DNA of 12,772 nucleotides from an uncultured Candidatus Saccharibacteria bacterium (GTDB lineage: Bacteria > Patescibacteriota > Saccharimonadia > Saccharimonadales > Saccharimonadaceae). Positions 1-5,675 of the stretch are shown here, one piece after another. The DNA is taken from positions 1 to 12,772 of the forward strand of contig CALHVV010000048.1 of NCBI GenBank assembly GCA_938036915.1. Reading direction: 5' to 3'. Each line of letters opens with the position of its first letter. Within the stretch, counting starts at the first letter, position 1. Position numbers and translations under genes: made by a program. The notes beneath the pieces are model-generated. The model searched no databases. It had not been told where the DNA came from and worked only from the letters and a program-made list of their open reading frames with translations.

Positions 1-607
1 CGCGCTTTTTGGCTTCTTCGCGCATCTGTAGGTAGCTATCAAGTTCCGCCTGCGTTGCAAAGGCCACACCATAGAGCCGCTGCATCTGCGGCCGGGTCTC
101 GTCGCCTCGCCAGTATGCACCAGCCACACGCAGCAACTTGAAAGCCCCAACCTTACCCGTACTCTCTACGTGCCCACCACGGCACAGATCGGTGTAATCC
201 CCCTGAGAGTAGAGTGATACCGTCTTTACCTTACTCTCGCCTTCTGCGGCGCTGCCAAGGGCCTCTCCAGCCAATTCTTTGGCTATGGTCGTCCCCGAGC
301 GCTTCAGGTCATTGAGCAGCTCGATCTTGTACGGCTGATCCGCCTCCTTCGCCCAAGCAATCGCCTCATCCACCGGCACATCGCGGTGCGTAAAGGGTAG
401 ATCGCGGGCAATAATGCGTCGCATCTCCTTCTCGATTGTGCCAAAGTCCGCCTCAGATATCGTCACATCACCAAGGTCAATATCATAATAAAACCCCTGC
501 TCGATAGCTGGCCCCACACCAAACTTCGCCTGTGGCCACAAATGCTGGACGGCTTGCGCCATGATGTGCGCCAGGCTGTGGCGCATTGCTTGCTGCTCGT
601 TATTCAT
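1..607 (-). CDS. thrS: Threonyl-tRNA synthetase, N-terminal part (runs off left edge)
   Basis: Class II aminoacyl-tRNA synthetase that charges tRNA-Thr in the cytoplasm. 202 codons are visible and the frame stays open to the window edge. The visible part is the N2 editing domain, which hydrolyses Ser-tRNA-Thr. The zinc/editing motif HSLAH is at residues 10-14, GFYYDIDL at 38-45, and the second editing motif CRGGH at 142-146 (C142 and H146 match the E. coli C182/H186 pair). The catalytic core lies outside the window. The family usually begins with a TGS domain of about 60 residues. Here the editing domain starts within the first 10 residues and an in-frame stop lies just upstream, so TGS is absent. 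The start at 607 is the first in-frame ATG after that stop. It has no well-spaced Shine-Dalgarno of its own; the GGAGGAG at 627-633 is 19 bases away. Expression is controlled by the T-box leader upstream. Confidence 0.95.
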   Translation of the reverse strand, partial: MNNEQQAMRHSLAHIMAQAVQHLWPQAKFGVGPAIEQGFYYDIDLGDVTISEADFGTIEKEMRRIIARDLPFTHRDVPVDEAIAWAKEADQPYKIELLNDLKRSGTTIAKELAGEALGSAAEGESKVKTVSLYSQGDYTDLCRGGHVESTGKVGAFKLLRVAGAYWRGDETRPQMQRLYGVAFATQAELDSYLQMREEAKKR

Positions 608-623
608 TGCTTTGTTTGCTCAT
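600..623 (-). CDS. Possible 7-residue leader peptide overlapping thrS start
   Basis: A strong GGAGGAG (627-633) sits 3 bases before an ATG at 623. That ATG opens a reading frame coding MSKQSNE and stopping at TAA (602-600). The stop lies inside thrS codons 2-3, in another frame. This could be a translational-coupling mini-gene that delivers ribosomes to the poorly preceded thrS ATG at 607. It could equally be chance, with the Shine-Dalgarno acting at unusually long range. Only position and spacing support it. Confidence 0.3.
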   Translation of the reverse strand: MSKQSNE

Positions 624-690
624 CAACTCCTCCGCCGCACACTGGCAGCCAAAAGCCGACTCGCTCCTCCTTGGATATAAATTATGTTGA

Positions 691-750
691 TAAAAATAAA
701 AAACATGCGCCCTGGCACGGATACTCCATCCGACCAATTTCGCATGTCTC
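691..750 (-). terminator. T-box terminator upstream of thrS
   Basis: CATGCG (746-741) pairs with CGCATG (709-704), with an inner CGGAT/ATCCG hairpin, and is followed directly by six T and then ATTTTT. The stem extends through GAGA (750-747) pairing into the T tract. Because GAGAC is also the 3' strand of the antiterminator, the two structures are mutually exclusive. Confidence 0.85.
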
Positions 751-889
751 GGGCCGCTTGCACACAAACGGCGGTTCCACCGGACTTCTTGGCGCTTACC
801 GCCAAGCACTCATGACGCAACGTTCTCGCACATCACGACAGCCCACGAAGCTCGGGAGGCTGGTGAGGCCCCGTCAGCACTTATCGTCT
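691..889 (-). promoter_or_regulatory. T-box riboswitch (threonine) controlling thrS
   Basis: The leader RNA is read from about 884 down to 691. A Stem III-like hairpin, CTTGGCG/CGCCAAG, is at 806-788. Then comes the T-box core GGTGGAACCGCC at 781-770, whose bulge UGGAACC (779-773) is the known tRNA acceptor-binding element. The antiterminator is complete: GTCCGG (785-780) pairs with CCG-A-GAC (752-746), and GCCGTTTG (772-765) pairs with CAAGCGGC (760-753) across a TGTG loop. The UGGA of the bulge is complementary to UCCA, the discriminator plus CCA of the tRNA-Thr encoded at 5589-5664. By known T-box logic, uncharged tRNA-Thr stabilises the antiterminator and allows thrS transcription. Stem I must lie within about 885-810, where TCAC-CAGCC pairs with GGCTG-tc-GTGA. 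I could not assign the specifier codon with confidence. Confidence 0.88.
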
Positions 890-919
890 ATTGTATAACG
901 AGAGTGGGGGTGGGTGCAA
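890..919 (-). promoter_or_regulatory. Promoter of thrS T-box leader
   Basis: A minus-strand -35 TTGCAC (919-914) is followed by an 18-base spacer and a -10 TACAAT (895-890). This would start transcription near 883, giving a leader of about 275 bases before the thrS ATG. Confidence 0.7.
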
Positions 920-951
920 ATAGTGTCAGCCTCAACCTCTCCCAACTACAT

Positions 952-1073
952 CGCCCTCACGGCAGACCCATCGCGCAAGAAAATATCTGGAGGCCAGTGG
1001 TTGTGGGGGCGGATAAGCTCTGTGATTCATCTGGCCGGAACATTTTCGGTGTGATGGGTTTGTTGTGAGGGCG
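952..1073 (+). repeat. Structured interrupted-hairpin element, copy 1
   Basis: The left and right halves pair in four blocks: CGCCCTCAC (952-960) with GTGAGGGCG (1065-1073); ACCCATC (966-972) with GATGGGT (1053-1059); GAAAAT (979-984) with ATTTTC (1042-1047); GGCCAG (992-997) with CTGGCC (1031-1036). Between them are internal loops of 5/5, 6/5 and 7/5 bases, and the apical loop is 33 bases (998-1030). Positions 977-997 and 1029-1050 recur exactly, in opposite orientation, at 6916-6936 and 6862-6883. The outer two stems do not recur in sequence. It lies between the divergent promoters of thrS and tRNA-Val. It could be a small structured RNA, a cruciform protein-binding site or a palindromic mobile repeat. 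No promoter or T-run terminator of its own is evident. I do not recognise the family. Confidence 0.85.
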
Positions 1074-1116
1074 AAGATGATAAGTTTGCACGTTCAGGTA
1101 TGTGTCCCATGTACCC

Positions 1117-1145
1117 TTGCCCTCCCCTGCATCTTCTGCTACAAT
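1117..1145 (+). promoter_or_regulatory. Promoter of tRNA-Val
   Basis: TTGCCC (1117-1122), a 17-base spacer and TACAAT (1140-1145) sit ten bases before the mature 5' end of the tRNA. Confidence 0.75.
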
Positions 1146-1154
1146 ACACGTGTC

Positions 1155-1231
1155 GGGCGATTAGCTCATTTGGCTAGAGCGCTTCATTGACGTTGAAGAG
1201 GTGAGAGGTTCGAATCCTCTATTGCCCACCA
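1155..1231 (+). tRNA. tRNA-Val (anticodon GAC)
   Basis: Full cloverleaf. The acceptor stem GGGCGAT pairs with ATTGCCC (one G-T). The D stem is GCTC/GAGC. The anticodon stem CTTCA/TGAAG encloses loop TTGACGT with anticodon GAC. The T arm is AGAGG-TTCGAAT-CCTCT. The discriminator is A, and CCA is genome-encoded at 1229-1231. It has its own promoter and terminator, so it is probably monocistronic. G at position 37 is less usual for valine tRNAs. Confidence 0.95.
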
Positions 1232-1245
1232 TTTCGGTCTATTTG

Positions 1246-1279
1246 CCAGTGCACCATGTCGGTCTGTAAGGTGCGCTGG
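1246..1279 (+). other. Hairpin in the 3' trailer of tRNA-Val
   Basis: CCAGTGCACC (1246-1255) pairs with GGTGCGCTGG (1270-1279) over 10 bp with one T-G wobble. The loop is 14 bases. It lies between the tRNA end and the terminator hairpin, so the precursor has two stacked 3' hairpins. It may block exonucleases or guide trailer processing. Confidence 0.6.
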
Positions 1280-1285
1280 CACGAA

Positions 1286-1314
1286 AGCACTTACTACTAT
1301 AGTAAGTGCTTTTT
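1286..1314 (+). terminator. Rho-independent terminator of tRNA-Val
   Basis: AGCACTTACTA (1286-1296) and TAGTAAGTGCT (1300-1310) form a perfect 11-bp stem with a 3-base CTA loop, followed by TTTT and then G. Confidence 0.9.
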
Positions 1315-1364
1315 GTTATAGCAAAGCCTGGTAACATTACTTCGCTACCAGCTCACACCACAAA

Positions 1365-1394
1365 CTTGCAAAACGCAAGCCTTGATGCTACGCT
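1365..1394 (+). promoter_or_regulatory. Promoter and putative autoregulatory operator of the HxlR gene
   Basis: -35 TTGCAA (1366-1371), a 17-base spacer and a weak -10 TACGCT (1389-1394) predict transcription starting at or next to the ATG at 1401. An inverted repeat, CTTGC-aaaac-GCAAG (1365-1379), overlaps the -35, as expected of an autorepressor site. A second inverted repeat, TGGTA/TACCA, lies at about 1329-1350. A related TTGCAAA palindrome is present downstream of the gene at 1903-1916. Confidence 0.5.
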
Positions 1395-1400
1395 AAAGGC

Positions 1401-1853
1401 ATGACACGAACAGCTCACAAACGCTCAGCCTGCCCCATTAGCTACAGTCTTGACCTTTTTGGCGACAAATGGACACTCCTTATCATGCGCGACGTGCTGC
1501 TCTTTGGGCGCTGCTACTTCCGCGAATTCGCACGCGATGAGCACATTGCCAGCAACATTTTGGCCGATCGCTTGGCGCGGTTAGAATCGGCTGGCCTGCT
1601 TGATAAGCAGCGCGATCCACTCCAGGGTAATCAATACATTTATAGCCCAACAGACAGCAGCTGGCAGCTTTTGCCGCTGCTCGTCGAATTACTCTTTTGG
1701 GGTGCTTGCGCCGACCCGCACGCAGCTGTGAGTGACGACTATCGCACTACCATTGCCCACGAAAAAGATTTGCTCAAACAAGAAATCATGCTTGCCGCAA
1801 AAACCGGCACCTTCGTCGATTACTACCACAACACCATGGGTATACAGGGGTAG
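1401..1853 (+). CDS. HxlR-family winged helix transcriptional regulator
   Basis: 150 residues, the normal size for HxlR regulators, which bind DNA as dimers and often sense electrophiles or redox state. The family signature is clear. There is a conserved N-terminal cysteine in SACPISYSLDLFGDKW (C11), the core GDKWTLLIMRDV at 21-32, and YFREFARDEHIASNILADRLARLESAGLL at about 39-67, which forms the recognition and winged helices. No Shine-Dalgarno precedes the ATG. The predicted transcription start coincides with it, so the mRNA may be leaderless. The gene stands alone, with no divergent target gene beside it; the only neighbours are tRNA-Val upstream and the AT-rich island downstream. The last bases are ACAGGGGTAG, a sequence shared with other gene ends in the window. 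The ligand and target are unknown. Confidence 0.9.
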   Translation: MTRTAHKRSACPISYSLDLFGDKWTLLIMRDVLLFGRCYFREFARDEHIASNILADRLARLESAGLLDKQRDPLQGNQYIYSPTDSSWQLLPLLVELLFWGACADPHAAVSDDYRTTIAHEKDLLKQEIMLAAKTGTFVDYYHNTMGIQG

Positions 1854-1902
1854 AGCCTCTCACAAAAATTGATATATAGCAGAAATACATAATACATTTT
1901 GG

Positions 1903-1916
1903 TTGCAAATTGCAAG
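1903..1916. repeat. TTGCAAA palindrome downstream of hxlR-like gene
   Basis: TTGCAAATTGCAAG matches 12 of 14 bases of the TTGCAAAACGCAAG at 1366-1379 in the hxlR promoter. It is a candidate second regulator-binding site, although no clear gene start follows it. Confidence 0.35.
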
Positions 1917-2440
1917 TGATATACCCTCCTTGGTGCGGCTACTTTTCTTTACGAGCTTGTCCATCTTGTTCCTGAAGATTACTACTTTATGAATCGAAAC
2001 AAAAAATATTCATATAATAGTATGTCAGGCAGTCGCATATCATTTGCCCATAAGCGCCTCATCATTCTCGTATTTAATTCCCGCTACGAGCCCTTAATTC
2101 ATCGCATCACTTGTATATTACAAGCAAGATAGTAAGCTACATTACAATCTATTTTGTTGATTAATGATGAACATAATACACACATATTCACGCACTGCCT
2201 TACACTTACCTAGCTTATCCGCACAGCCTAAGGGGCGGCTTATATCCTGATCAAACTCACGCATCAGCCATACGATATAACGCATATGCTTATCAATACT
2301 ATGCACTATATGACCACCCGCATCCAACAGCCTAGTGTCACATACGCCTCGCTCCATTTTTCTCACCGAGCAATTCACTATCCATCTAAAGTACTTATCC
2401 TCTCCTATAGCGCAACTATCTGCAATTCTTTGACCAATAT

Positions 2441-2470
2441 TCATCCACACCAGGCTATTAGTTATCCACA
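2441..2470 (+). promoter_or_regulatory. Pair of DnaA-box-like 9-mers 21 bp apart
   Basis: TTATCCACA at 2462-2470 is a perfect consensus DnaA box. TCATCCACA at 2441-2449 differs at one base, in the same orientation and exactly 21 bases (two helical turns) away. A third near-match, TTATCCGCA, lies at 2215-2223. No replication initiator gene is in the window, so this is a site prediction only. Confidence 0.3.
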
Positions 2471-2509
2471 TTACACATGGCCATTTTACTGCTAATCATA
2501 TGCGTGTGG

Positions 2510-2518
2510 TGATATAAT
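2510..2518 (+). promoter_or_regulatory. Possible extended -10 promoter
   Basis: TG-A-TATAAT is a perfect extended -10. No good -35 lies upstream. It would transcribe about 240 bases of non-coding DNA before the gene at 2765. Confidence 0.35.
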
Positions 2519-2726
2519 ACTTGCATAGTTCTCATTTGTATTTTGGTATTTTTGTATCATAATAGTTATTTCAATAACATGACCTCTGTAAAATTTCATC
2601 AGAGCCCTTTACTCTCTACACTCTCGTTTCGATTCCCATCACACTTACCGCAACAGGCACGAGATCCACTTTCCAAAGCTTTCTGGAAAATATGACAGGA
2701 AAAATATCCTACCACCAACTGACGGG

Positions 2727-2755
2727 TTGTAATTTTAGTACCATCATAGTATTAT
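2727..2755 (+). promoter_or_regulatory. Promoter of the orphan gene at 2765
   Basis: TTGTAA (2727-2732), a 17-base spacer and TATTAT (2750-2755). The expected start near 2762 leaves a leader of about 3 bases before the ATG at 2765, in line with a leaderless mRNA. Confidence 0.5.
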
Positions 2756-2764
2756 TCTACTGTT

Positions 2765-3388
2765 ATGCATGGACAGAATTCCAAAGTTAGATTCCCTTTT
2801 CGAGTCAATGGCTGTACGGTCATAGAACAGTATACTGGTTCGGATTGGAAGTTTGGTGACGATTACTTTAGCACGAATGATTTATTTGTTCCTGTATATC
2901 CTAAGAACAAGCCTGCTGATTTTGATCATTCAGATACATTTGGTAGCAGAGACACGCCATGGTACATTAAGGTGTCTCTAAACGTCTTCCCCGAATCAAA
3001 GGAAATCCGAGACACTTTCTACATGCTGTCCAGTGCATCATTTCTTGAAGGGCGTGCCAGGTGTATGGTGGTCTGCTCACCATCCTTTCTCGAAGATAAC
3101 GCCCGCAAGATATCGTTGGATCCGGTACTACATCAATATCCTGGGGTAAAACCTCTTGTACTGGAGTGGCTTGATCTAACGGCGATTTATGACTTTGCAC
3201 AGGATGTTTTTCTCGATGCAAATGTTTGGCCTTCTATCAGTCACCCATACGGTGATTACGGTAGCTCTAATAGCCGTATTGGAAATTACATTTTTGACGA
3301 CACTGACTTCGGCTACCTAAGCGATGAAGAACTAGATAGGCCATTTCGAGGACAAGAAATAGTCGTTGATGACGTCATATCGACATAG
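2765..3388 (+). CDS. Orphan hypothetical protein, 207 residues
   Basis: I do not recognise the family. The protein is soluble in appearance, with no signal peptide or membrane segment, and rich in Asp, Ser, Tyr and Phe. It is acidic towards the C-terminus (IFDDTDFGYLSDEELDRPF, about 175-194). The central part, about 65-135, reads like a mixed alpha/beta domain (WYIKVSLNVFPESKEIRDTFYMLSSASFL). The start at 2765 has no Shine-Dalgarno but fits a promoter whose transcription start is about 3 bases upstream. The gene is AT-richer than the housekeeping genes around it and sits in the AT-rich island without partners, suggesting acquisition by transfer. It is real rather than a chance frame because of its length, the promoter fit and a plausible protein composition. 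It could be a defence or adaptor protein, but nothing in the sequence shows that. Confidence 0.7.
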   Translation: MHGQNSKVRFPFRVNGCTVIEQYTGSDWKFGDDYFSTNDLFVPVYPKNKPADFDHSDTFGSRDTPWYIKVSLNVFPESKEIRDTFYMLSSASFLEGRARCMVVCSPSFLEDNARKISLDPVLHQYPGVKPLVLEWLDLTAIYDFAQDVFLDANVWPSISHPYGDYGSSNSRIGNYIFDDTDFGYLSDEELDRPFRGQEIVVDDVIST

Positions 3389-3466
3389 GCTATTCATTAG
3401 CGTCTGTGACGTGACTGTGTTTACTATGTGCTAAATTGCTGCATCTACAGGTACACGTTAGCCTAT
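3385..3466. repeat. Nested inverted repeat at the 3' end of the orphan gene
   Basis: ATAGGCTA (3385-3392) pairs with TAGCCTAT (3459-3466), with inner ACGTG/CACGT and CTGT/ACAG pairs between them. The outer arm includes the stop codon of the orphan gene. It lies between convergent genes. Confidence 0.4.
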
Positions 3467-3489
3467 TGAGTTGACGGTGTACTTTATTT
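3451..3489 (+). terminator. Possible terminator of the orphan gene
   Basis: GTACAC (3451-3456) pairs with GTGTAC (3477-3482), followed by TTTATTTA. The loop is 20 bases and the stem only 6 bp, so this is weak. It competes with the inverted repeat at 3385-3466. Confidence 0.3.
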
Positions 3490-5194
3490 ACTCTTTCTTA
3501 CGCTGCTTTTTAGCGGCTTTTTGGGCTTGTTTGGCGGCTTTGGCGCGGTCGCGCGAGCCAGCTGTAGCCTTAATTGTTACGTCAAATTTGTCAAGATAAC
3601 GACCAAACGCCAGGTGTGTCTGGGCATTGAAGGCACCAATCGCACTAAAGCAAATGGATGTGACAGGCATAAGGATCCACTGCGCCACCATAGCAAAGCT
3701 GCGCCGGCGCTTGTAGCGCTCGGGGCGGGGTGGCAACATTTTGAGCATCAAGAAGACGGTGATAAAGATACCGATCATCGCAAAGCGCTGCAAATTGCTA
3801 ATCACCTCGGGCAGCATGTGCACCGCATAGCTGCGCGATGATTCTTGATTGATCAACAGTGGTACCCACCCACCAAAGGTCACCAAAAATGCCATCACAG
3901 CCAGGGTCACATGCCCATCGAGCAAGCGCATGAAGCGGGCAAATACCTCAGCAAATGGCACATTGCGCCGCCGCGTAAAGGTACGCACTGCCACATATGG
4001 GATGTCCGATGCACCGTAGCTCCAACGCCGGAGCTGCTTAAACTGCGCCACTACTGTCCCCCAGAAGGTGTTGTCCATCACGGCATCTTGGTAGATCGGC
4101 ACATGAATGGGCAAAACGCTATAGTCCCCCGCAAAGTAGAAGTAACTGCGCCAGTACTGGTGGCCATCCTCCACAATGCTGCGCGTACTCCAGAAGTTCA
4201 TCTCCACCAGAGCGTCCATTGGCTGCGAGTGCGAAGCAAAGTTGCGCAACGTGTGGGGGCGCATACTGCTGATGATCGTCCAGAAGGAGTTACCCGTCGC
4301 AATCACCCGCATCGGCGCTGGCGCATCCCAGATGTTGCCAAAGTATAGTGCAATCGGCTGGTACGACAGGCGCTTGCGCTCGGGATGGACGATATACTCA
4401 TACGCCACATAGTCGAAGTATGATGGATACGGGCGGTTGTCACTGTCGAGCGTGGTGATCATCACATCGCTGTAGGCAATCCCCTGCTCGTCGCAATAGC
4501 GCTGGAGCTGCTTACCAGCATAGGTGATGTTACCCCCCTTGCCAATCACCTCATCAGGCATATCCTTGGGGTGCATGATGGTCTGGAAGGTGAAAAAGAC
4601 GTCGCCATACTCCTGCTGGAGGCGAGCGGCTGTGCGGGCAATATCCACCCCACCACGCTCCTCGTAGGCAAGGACAAGGATGATCTGCTTGTTGTTGTAT
4701 GTTGTGTTCTTGACCGACTCGATGGTAGGCTGCAAGACATCATATGACTCGTTGTACGCCGCCACAATCACTGCTTGGTAGAGCTGCGATGGTCGCGGGA
4801 AGCTGGCTGGGTCGGCCGCCATAAGGCGGAGATTCTCGCGGTGCTCTTGGGCATGGAACTCACGCTGATACCGCCTAGGCAGTGGCTGCTGCTGGATGGC
4901 AGCATAGCTCGCTACTGGGTCTTCGAGCTGCTCCAGACGCTGCCGCCAGTCCACCTTCTGTGCCTTCTCCAGCTGGTGGTGGCCCGTTAGGGTGCGGTAG
5001 GCAATGCCAACCGAGCGGACAATTACACTCATCACCAAGACGAGAAGGTAGATAGACGCCCACAGTGGATTTATCAGAGACAAAATGATGAACAAAATCA
5101 GCATCCCATAGCTGAGGAATGCTGGGAGAATTTCAAATAATCGGTAGAGGAGAGTGCGCTTGCCCATAGGCAGCTCGAGATCGTTGTGGTTCAT
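3488..5194 (-). CDS. Membrane-bound family 2 glycosyltransferase
   Basis: 568 residues. It transfers sugar from a nucleotide-sugar donor at the inner face of the membrane; the product is unknown (a surface polysaccharide or glycolipid is likely). Two membrane segments lie at about 23-43 and 46-66. The GT-A domain begins with VIVAAYNES (142-150), followed by the metal/nucleotide motif TLDSDN (248-253), the catalytic-base motif VED (341-343) and QLRRW (387-391). This D, DxD, ED, QxxRW set is typical of processive GT2 enzymes. Three further membrane segments follow at about 428-448, 468-487 and 500-522, then a Lys/Ala-rich basic tail. The ATG abuts the TAA of the upstream membrane-protein gene with no gap and no Shine-Dalgarno, so translation is probably coupled. 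The pair shares a transcript that starts at tRNA-Thr. Confidence 0.9.
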   Translation of the reverse strand: MNHNDLELPMGKRTLLYRLFEILPAFLSYGMLILFIILSLINPLWASIYLLVLVMSVIVRSVGIAYRTLTGHHQLEKAQKVDWRQRLEQLEDPVASYAAIQQQPLPRRYQREFHAQEHRENLRLMAADPASFPRPSQLYQAVIVAAYNESYDVLQPTIESVKNTTYNNKQIILVLAYEERGGVDIARTAARLQQEYGDVFFTFQTIMHPKDMPDEVIGKGGNITYAGKQLQRYCDEQGIAYSDVMITTLDSDNRPYPSYFDYVAYEYIVHPERKRLSYQPIALYFGNIWDAPAPMRVIATGNSFWTIISSMRPHTLRNFASHSQPMDALVEMNFWSTRSIVEDGHQYWRSYFYFAGDYSVLPIHVPIYQDAVMDNTFWGTVVAQFKQLRRWSYGASDIPYVAVRTFTRRRNVPFAEVFARFMRLLDGHVTLAVMAFLVTFGGWVPLLINQESSRSYAVHMLPEVISNLQRFAMIGIFITVFLMLKMLPPRPERYKRRRSFAMVAQWILMPVTSICFSAIGAFNAQTHLAFGRYLDKFDVTIKATAGSRDRAKAAKQAQKAAKKQRKKE

Positions 5195-5581
5195 TTATCG
5201 ATACGCCAGGTGCATTACTGCTAATCCATACGAGGCAGCAACCAGCAGCACCAATACTGCTGCCGCCCCCACAAAAAGCGCTGTCTGGCGGCGCTGCAGG
5301 CTATACAGCTTAACCATCAGGCCAATGTGCACCACCATTACCAGCGCACCAAACAACACGAAACTGAGCAAATAATACCAATAACTCTTATAAAAATGTG
5401 CCTCGCCAAAGGCGGTGTAGCGCACATAAACCTGCACATCGCGCACCTGCAGCGTAAAGCCCATCACCAGCATATAGATGATACCCGCGACAAATACACC
5501 AATCAGCGCCGCAAAGAATGGCCGATCGGCTGCGATCGTGCGGAGAGGGGTACGCAGAAAATCCTTCTTCTCTTTGGTCAT
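5195..5581 (-). CDS. Small membrane protein, partner of the glycosyltransferase
   Basis: 128 residues from the ATG at 5581. A TTG six bases upstream is in frame but less likely as a start. Three hydrophobic segments are visible: about 22-45 (FFAALIGVFVAGIIYMLVMGF), 67-92 (WYYLLSFVLFGALVMVVHIGLMV) and 100-125 (TALFVGAAAVLVLLVAASYGLAV). The N-terminus is basic and probably cytoplasmic. No family is recognised. It abuts the glycosyltransferase gene, so it may be a subunit or transporter-like partner. Upstream, the CCA end of tRNA-Thr is only 7 bases from the ATG, on the same strand, with no terminator or Shine-Dalgarno between them. The mRNA is therefore expected to arise by cleavage at the tRNA 3' end, leaving almost no leader. 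Confidence 0.75.
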   Translation of the reverse strand: MTKEKKDFLRTPLRTIAADRPFFAALIGVFVAGIIYMLVMGFTLQVRDVQVYVRYTAFGEAHFYKSYWYYLLSFVLFGALVMVVHIGLMVKLYSLQRRQTALFVGAAAVLVLLVAASYGLAVMHLAYR

Positions 5582-5588
5582 AAACAAA

Positions 5589-5664
5589 TGGAGCCGCTGA
5601 CCGGACTCGAACCGGTGACCTACGCTTTACGAAAGCGCCGCTCTACCAACTGAGCTACAGCGGC
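5589..5664 (-). tRNA. tRNA-Thr (anticodon CGT)
   Basis: The acceptor stem GCCGCTG pairs with CAGCGGC. The D arm is GCTC/GAGC. The anticodon stem GCGCT/AGCGT encloses loop TTCGTAA with anticodon CGT. The T arm is ACCGG-TTCGAGT-CCGGT. The discriminator is T, and CCA is encoded at 5591-5589. The UCCA end is the exact partner of the UGGA bulge in the thrS T-box of this window. No terminator follows; the membrane-protein ATG is 7 bases downstream. Confidence 0.96.
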
Positions 5665-5675
5665 ATCACCGCTAT

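Larger units (their letters stand above)
1854..2764. other. Long AT-rich, mostly non-coding stretch
   Basis: About 910 bases without a convincing gene. Base composition is clearly AT-richer than the flanking genes, and the plus strand is poor in G between about 2040 and 2470. It contains a 7-bp inverted repeat TATGAAT/ATTCATA near 1987-2013, DnaA-box-like 9-mers (see 2441-2470), an extended -10 at 2510-2518, and small inverted repeats such as GTTATT-tc-AATAAC near 2565. Open frames here lack ribosome sites and codon-position bias. It is probably an inserted or decayed accessory segment. Confidence 0.6.

Noticed and set aside
542..898. 118-codon plus-strand frame overlapping thrS start and the T-box leader
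   Set aside because: It runs antisense through the T-box, whose structure fully explains the sequence, and the predicted protein has no recognisable character.
1989..2129. 47-codon plus-strand frame beginning MNRNKKYSYNSMS
   Set aside because: No ribosome site or promoter and very AT-biased. It reads open without a start for a further 70 bases upstream, so it is at most a remnant.
2142..2471. 109-codon minus-strand frame in the AT-rich stretch, beginning MWITNSLVWMN
   Set aside because: No Shine-Dalgarno, no good promoter at leaderless distance, and G is about equally frequent at all three codon positions (roughly 32, 31 and 35 of 109). It looks like a chance frame on the G-richer strand.
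3369..3378. Perfect palindrome ATGACGTCAT at the end of the orphan gene
   Set aside because: It lies inside the coding sequence (Asp-Asp-Val-Ile) and a 10-base palindrome is expected by chance in a window of this size.
5579..5587. TTG at 5587 as start of the membrane-protein gene
   Set aside because: The in-frame ATG at 5581 is a better start. The TTG would lie only two bases after the tRNA CCA end.
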